In this document: positions 16,583 through 24,274 of the stretch, in pieces
How the letters are laid out: every line of letters starts with the position of its first letter
Numbering within the stretch: the first letter of the stretch is position 1
Assembly (NCBI RefSeq): GCF_002099195.1
Contig: NZ_NBYX01000038.1
Span: 1 to 39,230, forward strand
DNA length: 39,230 bases
Direction: 5' to 3'
Source of the DNA: Burkholderia puraquae
Lineage (GTDB): Bacteria > Pseudomonadota > Gammaproteobacteria > Burkholderiales > Burkholderiaceae
The notes under the pieces: generated by a model
What the model was told of the DNA's origin: nothing
The model's input: the letters and a program-made list of their open reading frames with translations, nothing else
Database searches by the model: none
Position numbers and translations under genes: made by a program

Positions 16583-17647
16583 ATGCCTCTCGTATCAATG
16601 CGTCAATTGCTGGACCACGCGGCAGAGCACGGTTACGGCCTGCCGGCCTTCAACGTGAACAACCTGGAGCAGGTCCAGGCGATCATGGCGGCGGCGGACC
16701 AGGTCGGCGCGCCCGTGATCATGCAGGCATCGGCCGGCGCGCGTAAGTACGCGGGCGAGCCGTTCCTGCGTCACCTGATCGAAGCGGCAGTCGAGTCGTA
16801 CCCGCACATCCCGGTCGTGATGCACCAGGATCACGGCCAGTCGCCGGCAGTCTGCATGGCCGCGATCCGCAGCGGCTTCACCAGCGTGATGATGGACGGT
16901 TCGCTCGAAGCCGACGGCAAGACGGTCGCGTCGTACGAGTACAACGTCGACGTGTCGCGCAAGGTTGTCGAGATGGCGCACTCGATCGGCGTGACGGTCG
17001 AAGCCGAACTCGGCGTGCTCGGCTCGCTCGAGACGATGAAGGGCGACAAGGAAGACGGCCACGGCGCGGAAGGCACGATGACCCGCGAGCAGCTGCTGAC
17101 CGATCCGGAGCAGGCCGCCGACTTCGTGAAGCTCACGCAGTGCGATGCGCTCGCGATCGCGATCGGCACGTCGCACGGCGCGTACAAGTTCTCGAAGAAG
17201 CCGACGGGCGACATCCTGTCGATCCAGCGCATCAAGGAAATCCACGCGCGCATCCCGAATACCCACCTCGTGATGCACGGTTCGTCGTCGGTGCCGCAGG
17301 AACTGCTGGCCGAGATCCGCGAATTCGGCGGCGACATGAAGGAAACCTACGGCGTGCCGGTCGAGGAAATCCAGGAAGGCATCAAGCACGGCGTGCGCAA
17401 GATCAACATCGACACCGACCTGCGTCTCGCGATCACCGGTGCGATTCGCCGCTACCTGTTCGAGAACCCGGGCAAGTTCGATCCGCGCGACTACCTGAAG
17501 CCCGCGCGCGAAGCGGCGAAGCAGGTTTGCGTCGACCGCTACGTCGCGTTCGGCTGCGAAGGCCAGGCCGGCAAGATCAAGCCGGTGTCGCTCGACAAGA
17601 TCGCCGAGCAGTACAAGTCCGGTGCGCTCGCACAGGTCGTGCGCTGA
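16583..17647 (+). CDS. fba: Class II fructose-bisphosphate aldolase
   Basis: A 354-residue zinc-dependent aldolase of the CbbA/Fba type. It interconverts fructose 1,6-bisphosphate with glyceraldehyde 3-phosphate and dihydroxyacetone phosphate. HQDHG at 81-85 carries the catalytic D83 and zinc ligand H84. The other zinc His are in IGTSHGAYKF and VMHGSSSVP. INIDTDLRLA is the substrate phosphate site. AGGAG 7 bases before the ATG supports the start. The gene is followed by a 233-base region of hairpins leading to purC. Confidence 0.97.
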   Translation: MPLVSMRQLLDHAAEHGYGLPAFNVNNLEQVQAIMAAADQVGAPVIMQASAGARKYAGEPFLRHLIEAAVESYPHIPVVMHQDHGQSPAVCMAAIRSGFTSVMMDGSLEADGKTVASYEYNVDVSRKVVEMAHSIGVTVEAELGVLGSLETMKGDKEDGHGAEGTMTREQLLTDPEQAADFVKLTQCDALAIAIGTSHGAYKFSKKPTGDILSIQRIKEIHARIPNTHLVMHGSSSVPQELLAEIREFGGDMKETYGVPVEEIQEGIKHGVRKINIDTDLRLAITGAIRRYLFENPGKFDPRDYLKPAREAAKQVCVDRYVAFGCEGQAGKIKPVSLDKIAEQYKSGALAQVVR

Positions 17648-17667
17648 GACTGTAGTACGATTGCCGC

Positions 17668-17787
17668 GCCCGATGCTGGCATCGGGCAACGGCGAGGCCG
17701 CCCGGCCGGATCTGATCCGGCCCCGGGCAGCCGTTCCGTCCGGCCGAACGAGGGCCGGCCGGCAACCGCCCGGGCGTTGTCGCCCGG
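17668..17787 (+). repeat. Three tandem perfect hairpins in the fba-purC spacer
   Basis: GCCCGAT/ATCGGGC (17668-17687), GGCCGGAT/ATCCGGCC with a 3-base loop (17704-17722) and CCGGGCG/CGCCCGG with a 4-base loop (17770-17787). None is followed by a T-run. Together with the terminator-like hairpin after them, they make the spacer almost wholly structured as RNA. Confidence 0.6.
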
Positions 17788-17812
17788 CCGGTTCGCCGAC
17801 GTATTGCAAGAC

Positions 17813-17854
17813 CGCCGTTCCCGCCTGCCGCGGGGAACGGCGTTTCCCTTTTTG
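17813..17854 (+). terminator. Terminator-like hairpin just upstream of purC
   Basis: Stem CGCCGTTCCC, 10-base loop, GGGAACGGCG, then TTTCCCTTTTTG. It ends only 26 bases before the purC ATG. It may end the fba transcript or act as an attenuator in the purC leader. Confidence 0.65.
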
Positions 17855-17880
17855 TTTGGCTCCTTATCTGCGAAAAGACG

Positions 17881-18771
17881 ATGTCTACCCTCTACGAATC
17901 CACGCTCCGCTCGCTGCCGCTCCTCGGTCGCGGCAAGGTCCGCGATAACTATGCGGTCGGCAACGACAAGCTCCTGATCGTCACGACCGATCGCCTGTCG
18001 GCATTCGACGTGGTGATGGGCGAGCCGATTCCGAACAAGGGCCGCGTGCTGAACCAGATGGCGAACTTCTGGTTCGACAAGCTCGCGCACATCGTGCCGA
18101 ATCACCTGACGGGCGACGCGCCGGAAGCCGTCGTCGCGGCCGACGAGGTCGAGCAGGTGAAGGGCCGCGGCGTGGTCGTCAAGCGCCTCGAGCCGATCAT
18201 GATCGAAGCGGTCGTGCGAGGCTACCTGGCCGGCAGCGGCTGGAAGGAATACCAGGCGTCGGGCGCCGTGTGCGGCGTGCAACTGCCGGAAGGCCTGCAG
18301 AACGCGCAGAAGCTGCCCGAGCCGATCTTCACGCCGGCCGCGAAGGCCGAGATGGGCGAGCACGACGAGAACATCACGTTCGAGGAAACCGAGCGCCGCA
18401 TCGGCACCGAGCTGGCCGCGACGATCCGTGACATCTCGATCAAGCTGTACAAGGAAGCGGCCGACTACGCGGCGACGCGCGGCATCATCATCGCCGACAC
18501 GAAGTTCGAATTCGGCCTCGACAACCACGGCAAGCTGTACCTGATGGACGAAGTGCTGACGGCCGATTCGTCGCGCTTCTGGCCGGCCGACCAGTATGAA
18601 GTGGGCACGAATCCGCCGTCGTTCGACAAGCAGTTCGTGCGCGACTGGCTCGAGGCGCAGCCGTGGGGCAAGACGGCACCGGCGCCGGCGCTGCCGGCCG
18701 ATGTCGTCGAGAAGACGGCCGCGAAGTACCAGGAAGCGCTCGAGCGCATCACGGGCCAGGCGCTCGCCTGA
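17881..18771 (+). CDS. purC: SAICAR synthase
   Basis: A 296-residue enzyme of purine synthesis. It joins aspartate to CAIR using ATP to give SAICAR. GRGKVRDNY near the start, DRLSAFDVVMGEPIPNKG and the VVVKRLEPIMIEAVVRGYL strand are family hallmarks, as is the DTKFEFGLD segment near 205. The length fits the yeast-like long PurC found in beta-proteobacteria. The ATG at 17881 has only a weak purine-rich RBS (GCGAAAAGACG). It heads purC-purE-purK; the gaps are 14 and 81 bases, all on the same strand. Confidence 0.96.
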   Translation: MSTLYESTLRSLPLLGRGKVRDNYAVGNDKLLIVTTDRLSAFDVVMGEPIPNKGRVLNQMANFWFDKLAHIVPNHLTGDAPEAVVAADEVEQVKGRGVVVKRLEPIMIEAVVRGYLAGSGWKEYQASGAVCGVQLPEGLQNAQKLPEPIFTPAAKAEMGEHDENITFEETERRIGTELAATIRDISIKLYKEAADYAATRGIIIADTKFEFGLDNHGKLYLMDEVLTADSSRFWPADQYEVGTNPPSFDKQFVRDWLEAQPWGKTAPAPALPADVVEKTAAKYQEALERITGQALA

Positions 18772-18785
18772 GCGGGGAACAGCAC

Positions 18786-19307
18786 ATGAGCGAAGTTCAG
18801 ACTGCCCACACGCACAGCGCGCCGCTCGTCGGCGTGCTGATGGGTTCGAGTTCCGACTGGGACGTGATGAAGCACGCGGTCGCCATTCTGCAGGAATTCG
18901 GCGTGCCGTACGAAGCGAAGGTCGTGTCCGCGCACCGGATGCCCGACGAGATGTTCGACTATGCGGAGAAGGCGCGCGAGCGCGGGCTGCGCGCGATCAT
19001 CGCGGGTGCCGGCGGCGCCGCGCACCTGCCCGGCATGCTGGCCGCGAAAACCACGGTGCCGGTGCTCGGCGTGCCGGTTGCGAGCAAGTACCTGAAGGGT
19101 GTCGATTCGCTGCACTCGATCGTGCAGATGCCCAAGGGCGTGCCGGTCGCGACGTTCGCGATCGGCGAGGCCGGCGCTGCGAATGCCGCGCTGTTCGCGG
19201 TGTCGATCCTGTCCGGCAACTCGGTCGACTATGCGAACCGGCTCGCCGCGTTCCGCGTGCGCCAGAACGAAGCCGCGCACGCGATGGTGCTGCCGCCGCT
19301 GGAATGA
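18786..19307 (+). CDS. purE: N5-CAIR mutase (PurE class I)
   Basis: A 173-residue enzyme that moves the carboxyl group of N5-CAIR to make CAIR. GVLMGSSSDW at 16-25 binds the substrate phosphate. SAHRMPDEM holds the catalytic His. AGAGGAAHLPGMLA and SLHSIVQMPKGVPVAT complete the class I pattern. GGGGAA lies before the ATG at 18786. It works with PurK, encoded next, which supplies N5-CAIR. Confidence 0.96.
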   Translation: MSEVQTAHTHSAPLVGVLMGSSSDWDVMKHAVAILQEFGVPYEAKVVSAHRMPDEMFDYAEKARERGLRAIIAGAGGAAHLPGMLAAKTTVPVLGVPVASKYLKGVDSLHSIVQMPKGVPVATFAIGEAGAANAALFAVSILSGNSVDYANRLAAFRVRQNEAAHAMVLPPLE

Positions 19308-19388
19308 CGGCGCACCGGCGGCCGCGCATCGCGGCTGCCTGACCCTCCCCACTGCGGCGGGCAGCGCCCGCCGCGACCGACCACTGAC

Positions 19389-20585
19389 ATGACCGCAACT
19401 CCTGATTCCGTTTCCCCGATCCTGCCCGGCGCGTGGCTGGGCATGGTCGGCGGCGGCCAGCTCGGCCGCATGTTCTGCTTTGCCGCCCAGTCGATGGGCT
19501 ATCGCGTCGCCGTGCTCGATCCCGATCCGACGAGCCCCGCCGGCGCGGTCGCCGACCGCCACCTGCGCGCGGCCTACGACGACGAAGCCGCGCTCGCCGA
19601 ACTGGCCGACCTCTGCGCTGCGGTGTCGACGGAGTTCGAGAACGTGCCGGCCGCGAGCCTCGATTTCCTCGCGCGCACGACGTTCGTCGCGCCGGCCGGC
19701 CGCTGCGTCGCGGTCGCGCAGGACCGGATCGCGGAGAAGCGCTTCATCGAGGCGTCGGGCGTGCCCGTCGCGCCGCACGTCGTGATCGAATCGTCGGCGG
19801 CACTGGCCGCGCTCGACGATGCCGCGCTCGACGCGGTGCTGCCGGGCATCCTGAAGACGGCGCGCCTCGGCTACGACGGCAAGGGCCAGGTGCGCGTGAG
19901 CACCGCGCAGGAAGTGCGCGATGCACATGCGGCGCTCGGCGGCGTGGCGTGCGTGCTCGAGAAGCGCCTGCCGTTGAAATACGAAGTGTCCGCACTGATC
20001 GCGCGCGGCGCGGACGGCCGTTCGGCCGCGTTCCCGCTCGCGCAGAACGTGCATCACAACGGCATCCTCGCGCTGACGGTCGTACCGGCGCCGGCTGCCG
20101 ATGCCGCACGCGTCGAAGCGGCGCAGCAGGCCGCCGTGCGGATCGCCGATACGCTCGGCTACGTCGGCGTGCTGTGCGTCGAATTCTTCGTGCTGGAAGA
20201 CGGTTCGTTCGTCGCGAACGAGATGGCGCCGCGCCCGCACAACTCCGGCCACTACACGGTCGATGCGTGTGCAACGAGCCAGTTCGAGCAGCAGGTGCGC
20301 GCGATGACGCGCATGCCGCTCGGCAATCCGCGCCAGCATTCGCCGGCCGCGATGCTGAACATCCTCGGCGACGTGTGGTTCCCGAACGGTGCGGCCGGCG
20401 ACGCCGTCACGCCGCCGTGGGACACGGTCGCGGCGATGCCGTCCGCGCACTTGCACCTGTACGGCAAGGAAGATGCGCGTGTCGGCCGCAAGATGGGCCA
20501 CGTGAACTTCACGGCCGAAACGCGCGACGAAGCCGTTGCCGCGGCCACCGCGTGCGCGCAGCTGCTGCGCGTGCCGCTCGACTGA
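19389..20585 (+). CDS. purK: N5-CAIR synthetase (PurK)
   Basis: A 398-residue ATP-grasp enzyme that makes N5-carboxyaminoimidazole ribonucleotide from AIR, bicarbonate and ATP. The N-terminal pre-ATP-grasp domain starts WLGMVGGGQLGRMF. The ATP-grasp core has ILKTARLGYDGKGQ, CVLEKRLPLKYEVS and FVANEMAPRPHNSGHYT with the metal-binding Glu and Asn. The C-terminal domain ends near the stop as in the family. The reaction feeds PurE. The next gene starts 11 bases after the stop. Confidence 0.96.
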   Translation: MTATPDSVSPILPGAWLGMVGGGQLGRMFCFAAQSMGYRVAVLDPDPTSPAGAVADRHLRAAYDDEAALAELADLCAAVSTEFENVPAASLDFLARTTFVAPAGRCVAVAQDRIAEKRFIEASGVPVAPHVVIESSAALAALDDAALDAVLPGILKTARLGYDGKGQVRVSTAQEVRDAHAALGGVACVLEKRLPLKYEVSALIARGADGRSAAFPLAQNVHHNGILALTVVPAPAADAARVEAAQQAAVRIADTLGYVGVLCVEFFVLEDGSFVANEMAPRPHNSGHYTVDACATSQFEQQVRAMTRMPLGNPRQHSPAAMLNILGDVWFPNGAAGDAVTPPWDTVAAMPSAHLHLYGKEDARVGRKMGHVNFTAETRDEAVAAATACAQLLRVPLD

Positions 20586-20596
20586 GGCGCCAGCCG

Positions 20597-21625
20597 ATGT
20601 CCATCGATCTCCCGAACTCCGTGACGGCCGCGCAGATCGACGCGGCCGCCGCGCTGCTCGACGCCGGCCAGCTCGTCGCGTTTCCGACCGAGACCGTCTA
20701 CGGGCTCGGCGGCGACGCGGCGAATCCCGAGGCCGTCGCGCGCATCTACGCGGCGAAGGGGCGGCCCGCGAATCATCCGGTGATCGTGCACCTGCCGCCG
20801 GGCGGCGATCCAGGCTACTGGGCCGACGATCTGCCGGCCGACGCGCAGGCGCTGATCGATGCCTTCTGGCCGGGCCCGTTGACACTGATCCTGAAGCGCC
20901 ATGCGCGCATTCCGGACGCCGTGAGCGGCGGCCAGGATTCGGTCGGGCTGCGCTGCCCGTCGCATCCGGTCGCGCAGGCGCTGCTGGCCGCATTCAGCGC
21001 GCGGCGCGGCGGCCATGGCGGCGTGGCCGCGCCGTCCGCGAACCGGTTCGGCCATGTGAGCCCGACTACCGCGCAGCACGTGCGCGACGAATTCGGCGAC
21101 ACCGTGCACGTGCTCGACGGCGGCGCGTCGGAAGTCGGTATCGAGTCGACGATTCTCGACCTGTCGCGCGGTTTCCCGGCGCTGCTGCGCCCGGGCCACG
21201 TGACGCCGCAGCAGATCGCCGACGTGCTCGGCCGCGCGCCGCGGCTGCCGGACGGCAGCGACGCGACCGCGCCGCGTGCGTCGGGCACGCTGAAGGCGCA
21301 TTACGCGCCGCGCACGCCGCTCGCGCTGCTGCCGTTCGACGCGCTCGAGCCGCTGCTCGCGGCCGCGCAGGCCGACGGCGAGCGCGTCGCGCTCGTCGCA
21401 CGCGCGTCGCGCGCGGGACGCTGGGCGCAGGCCGACGGCGTGCATTTCGTCGCGGCGCCGGAAGATCCGCAGGCATATGCACGCGACCTGTACGGGATGC
21501 TGCGTGCGCTCGACCGCGCGCAGGTCGCGCGGATTCTCGTCGAGAAGCTGCCCGAGACCGTCGAATGGATCGCGGTCAACGATCGCCTCGGCCGCGCGGC
21601 GGCCGCGTTCGAAGCACGCGACTGA
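20597..21625 (+). CDS. sua5: Threonylcarbamoyl-AMP synthase, Sua5 type
   Basis: A 342-residue enzyme that makes threonylcarbamoyl-AMP from Thr, bicarbonate and ATP, the first step of tRNA t6A37 modification. The YrdC domain (about 10-215) has FPTETVYGLGGDA, YAAKGRPANHP, FWPGPLTLIL and APSANRFGHVSPT. The linker SGTLKAHYAPRTPL and the C-terminal Sua5 domain distinguish it from the short TsaC. ATG at 20597 lies 11 bases after purK, so it is in the pur operon. A bidirectional terminator follows. A link between purine supply and t6A is only positional. Confidence 0.94.
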   Translation: MSIDLPNSVTAAQIDAAAALLDAGQLVAFPTETVYGLGGDAANPEAVARIYAAKGRPANHPVIVHLPPGGDPGYWADDLPADAQALIDAFWPGPLTLILKRHARIPDAVSGGQDSVGLRCPSHPVAQALLAAFSARRGGHGGVAAPSANRFGHVSPTTAQHVRDEFGDTVHVLDGGASEVGIESTILDLSRGFPALLRPGHVTPQQIADVLGRAPRLPDGSDATAPRASGTLKAHYAPRTPLALLPFDALEPLLAAAQADGERVALVARASRAGRWAQADGVHFVAAPEDPQAYARDLYGMLRALDRAQVARILVEKLPETVEWIAVNDRLGRAAAAFEARD

Positions 21626-21673
21626 ACGCGCGGGGCGGACGCGACAGTCGCCGCCTCCGTTTCCCCGAGCATG

Positions 21674-21715
21674 AAAAAACGCCCGACCGGAGTGAACCGG
21701 TCGGGCGTTTTTGTT
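21674..21715. terminator. Bidirectional terminator between sua5 and the GDSL lipoprotein gene
   Basis: AAAAAACGCCCGACCGG, short loop, CCGGTCGGGCGTTTTTG. It has an A-run on one side and a T-run on the other, so it can end both convergent transcripts. Confidence 0.93.
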
Positions 21716-21734
21716 TGGGCGGGTGACCGGCGGC

Positions 21735-22865
21735 TTACTTGCCGATGCCCGAGGCTGCGATCTTCGACTGGGCGAACTGGGCGAACAGCGCGTGCAGGTG
21801 CGTCGTCGGGTGGACCGTGTCGGCGAACATGTAGGTCTGGTCCGCGTTCGCGACCGTGTAGGTCTGCGGCGAGCAGAACAGCGACGAGCCGAAGGCGGTC
21901 GCGTTCGCGACGCCGTACTGGGTGGCCGCCGCGACCATTGCTTTCAGGTTGCACGCGGTGTCGGTGTTTGACACGGTGAAGCCGTTCGCCTGGTAGTTCG
22001 CGAGGATGCCGTCCTGCCACGTGAACGTGTCGAGCAGCACGTACTTGGTCGTGTCGACCTTGAGTGCCTGCAGCGTTCCGGCGAGCGTGCCGTTGAACAG
22101 CATCGACAGTTGCGTGAGGGTCGTCTGCGTGCCGCCTTGCAGCGCGAGCGGCGTGCCGCCGATATCCGGCACGTTCGACACGAATACGTGCGTCGCACCG
22201 GCGGCGATGATCTGCTGGACGAGGCCCGCGAGCTGCTGCGCGGCGGCGCCGATGTTCTGCTGCAGTTGCGTCGGCGTGATCGCGCCTGCCTGCAGCGCCG
22301 CGACCTGATAGAAGATGTCGTTCGCCCCGCCGTTGAGCAGCACGATCTGGCCGGCGTTGAAGCTCCCGTGCTGCGACACGTATTGCTTGACCTGGTCGGC
22401 GATCGGCGTCGTGGTCGCCTGCGCGTAGTCGGCGTTCGGCACGCTGGCGTCCGCATGGCCGATGCCCGGCTGTTGTGTCACGCGCGAGCCGCCTTGCGCG
22501 TAGCCGAGACCACCGGTGGCCTGCAGCGGAATGCCGAAACCGCCCTGGTTTGCGGGCTGCAGCGTGTCGCCGTAGTACTGCGCGACGTTCTGCGTCCACA
22601 CCTGGCCCGGGTTGGTCGTGAAGCGGCCGCCACCGAAGCCGAGCTTGATCTGCGAGTAGGTGCCCACGTCGGACAGGCTGTCGCCGAACGATACGACCTG
22701 CATTTTCACGCCCGACGGCGGCGTGTTCGATGCGCTGTTGTTGTTATTGTCGTCACCGCCGCCGCATGCGGCGAGCAGCGCGAGCGCGGCGCCGGCGATC
22801 GCGACTTGCGCAGTGCGCAGCAGGCGCTGACGGGTGCGGGTAGGTGCGTGTTGTTGTGTCTGCAT
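21735..22865 (-). CDS. GDSL/SGNH-family lipoprotein esterase
   Basis: A 376-residue protein. The signal peptide ends in LAAC, giving a lipidated C34, followed by GGGDDNNNN, a short flexible linker. The SGNH domain shows block I SFGDSLSD with nucleophile S63, block III GGANDIF with its Asn, and block V DTVHPTTHLH with the catalytic Asp and His. Related proteins are phospholipases, cholesterol acyltransferase-like enzymes or esterases; the substrate here is unknown. GGAG 8 bases before the ATG at 22865 supports the start. Anchoring in the outer or inner membrane is inferred from the lipobox. It follows the sterol-desaturase-family gene by 95 bases on the same strand. Confidence 0.88.
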   Translation of the reverse strand: MQTQQHAPTRTRQRLLRTAQVAIAGAALALLAACGGGDDNNNNSASNTPPSGVKMQVVSFGDSLSDVGTYSQIKLGFGGGRFTTNPGQVWTQNVAQYYGDTLQPANQGGFGIPLQATGGLGYAQGGSRVTQQPGIGHADASVPNADYAQATTTPIADQVKQYVSQHGSFNAGQIVLLNGGANDIFYQVAALQAGAITPTQLQQNIGAAAQQLAGLVQQIIAAGATHVFVSNVPDIGGTPLALQGGTQTTLTQLSMLFNGTLAGTLQALKVDTTKYVLLDTFTWQDGILANYQANGFTVSNTDTACNLKAMVAAATQYGVANATAFGSSLFCSPQTYTVANADQTYMFADTVHPTTHLHALFAQFAQSKIAASGIGK

Positions 22866-22960
22866 CGTTCGATCTCCTCGTAGATATGGCCTGATGTGTT
22901 TCTCATCTGCCGCGTGCCTGCTCGGTTCCGGGCTGCGCGGCGGCCGTTGGCTGAAACGGT

Positions 22961-23875
22961 TTATTGGTCGCGCGCAGCCGCAAGCGGCACGATGCGCGGA
23001 TCGGGGTTCGCGGCCTCGGTAATCTGCGCATGATAAGCGCTCGCCCACTCGGGCGGGCCGAAAATCGCGCGCAGCTTGTTGCGCCATCCGGCGACGCGCA
23101 ATGCGTCGCCGGCCATCGACACCCACTCGTGAAACGTCGCGACGAGCGGGTTGTTCGAGCCGAGCCGCTCGACGATCCCGTACTGCGGCGGATCGTCGGG
23201 CGTTTCCTCGACATAGCTGCCGAACAGGCGATCCCAGATCACAAGGACGCCTGCGTAATTGCGGTCGATGTAGCGCGGATTGCGCGCATGGTGCGCGCGG
23301 TGGATCGACGGCGTGTTCAGCACGTATTCGAGCCAGCCGAGCTTGCCGATCGCCTGCGTGTGCACGAAGAACTGGAACGCGAGGTTGATCAGCACGATGG
23401 CGACGACCTGCTGCGGCGGAAAGCCGGCGAACGCGAGCGGCAGCCAGAACACCCACATCCCCGCGACCGGGTACATCAGGCTCTGGCGGAACGCGGTCGA
23501 GAAATTCATCCGCTCGGACGAGTGGTGCACGACGTGCGCGGCCCACAGCCAGCGTACGCGATGGCTCGCGCGATGGAACACGTAGTAGAGGAAATCCTGC
23601 GCGACGAACAGCACCGCGAACGACAGCCAGCCGTCGTGCCACGTGAACAGGCGATAGTGCCAGTAGCAGTACGCATAGACGGGGATCACGAACAGCCACG
23701 CGATCTTGTCGGCGCCCTGGTGCATCAGCGCGAGCGCCGCGTTGCACAGCGTGTCGCGCCACGCATAGACGGGGTCCTGCGCACGGGTGCGGGCGAGGTG
23801 CCAGGCCTCCCACGCGATGCAGAGCAGGAAGACGGGCGCCAGCGCGAGCAGAAGCAATTCGACGTCGAATCGCAT
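22961..23875 (-). CDS. Fatty acid hydroxylase / sterol desaturase family protein
   Basis: A 304-residue membrane enzyme of the di-iron hydroxylase superfamily. The His clusters are HRASH at 101-105, HVVHH at 114-118 and HRAHH at 192-196, the usual HxxxH, HxxHH, HxxHH set. Hydrophobic segments lie at about 6-24, 57-75, 85-100 and 135-170. Bacterial members hydroxylate or desaturate lipids, for example sterol-like or ornithine lipids; which one applies cannot be told from sequence. GGAG 8 bases before ATG 23875 sets the start; an ATG at 23902 would put that RBS inside the gene. The GDSL lipoprotein gene follows, so a joint lipid role is possible. Confidence 0.87.
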   Translation of the reverse strand: MRFDVELLLLALAPVFLLCIAWEAWHLARTRAQDPVYAWRDTLCNAALALMHQGADKIAWLFVIPVYAYCYWHYRLFTWHDGWLSFAVLFVAQDFLYYVFHRASHRVRWLWAAHVVHHSSERMNFSTAFRQSLMYPVAGMWVFWLPLAFAGFPPQQVVAIVLINLAFQFFVHTQAIGKLGWLEYVLNTPSIHRAHHARNPRYIDRNYAGVLVIWDRLFGSYVEETPDDPPQYGIVERLGSNNPLVATFHEWVSMAGDALRVAGWRNKLRAIFGPPEWASAYHAQITEAANPDPRIVPLAAARDQ

Positions 23876-24274
23876 GGGCGTGTCTCCTTCTTTCCCCTGC
23901 AAGCCTTGAGGCCGGGCGTGTGGCCCGTTGTAGATATCGGTCAGGCCAACAGCCTACGCAATCGCCACGCGCTAGGCGAGGGGGGAGCGTAGAGGGTTCC
24001 CTCTGAGGACAGGGTTTCTACGGAAGCCGCGCAGCACGGGGCCGGGCGGTGTGGCCCTGTTTTGTGGGCGCGATTGGCGCGCGGTGCGTCGTGCACTGGT
24101 GGCGGCTGCCGTTTCAAACCGGGGAGGGCGGGATTCCATGTGCGGGGACGGCGGCGGCCCGCCCGGGTCACCCGCGAGGGCGACCCGATGCGCGGTGCCA
24201 TTCCGATGCACGGGCAAGCCGACGAACGCCGGCAGCGGCCGCGGGCGCGCCGTGTGACACGGCGCGCGCAAACG
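23876..24274 (-). other. 399-base gap between dacB and the hydroxylase gene
   Basis: No convincing gene. It must hold the promoter of the hydroxylase gene. Eight bases after the dacB stop lies a perfect 11-bp inverted repeat (24245-24267, GCGCGCCGTGT and its complement around one base). There is no T-run, so it is a hairpin of uncertain role or a weak terminator. Confidence 0.5.

Noticed and set aside
17648..17880. A known purine or PRPP riboswitch before purC
   Set aside because: The spacer is structured, but the conserved junction bases of those classes are not recognisable. It is kept only as a possible attenuator.
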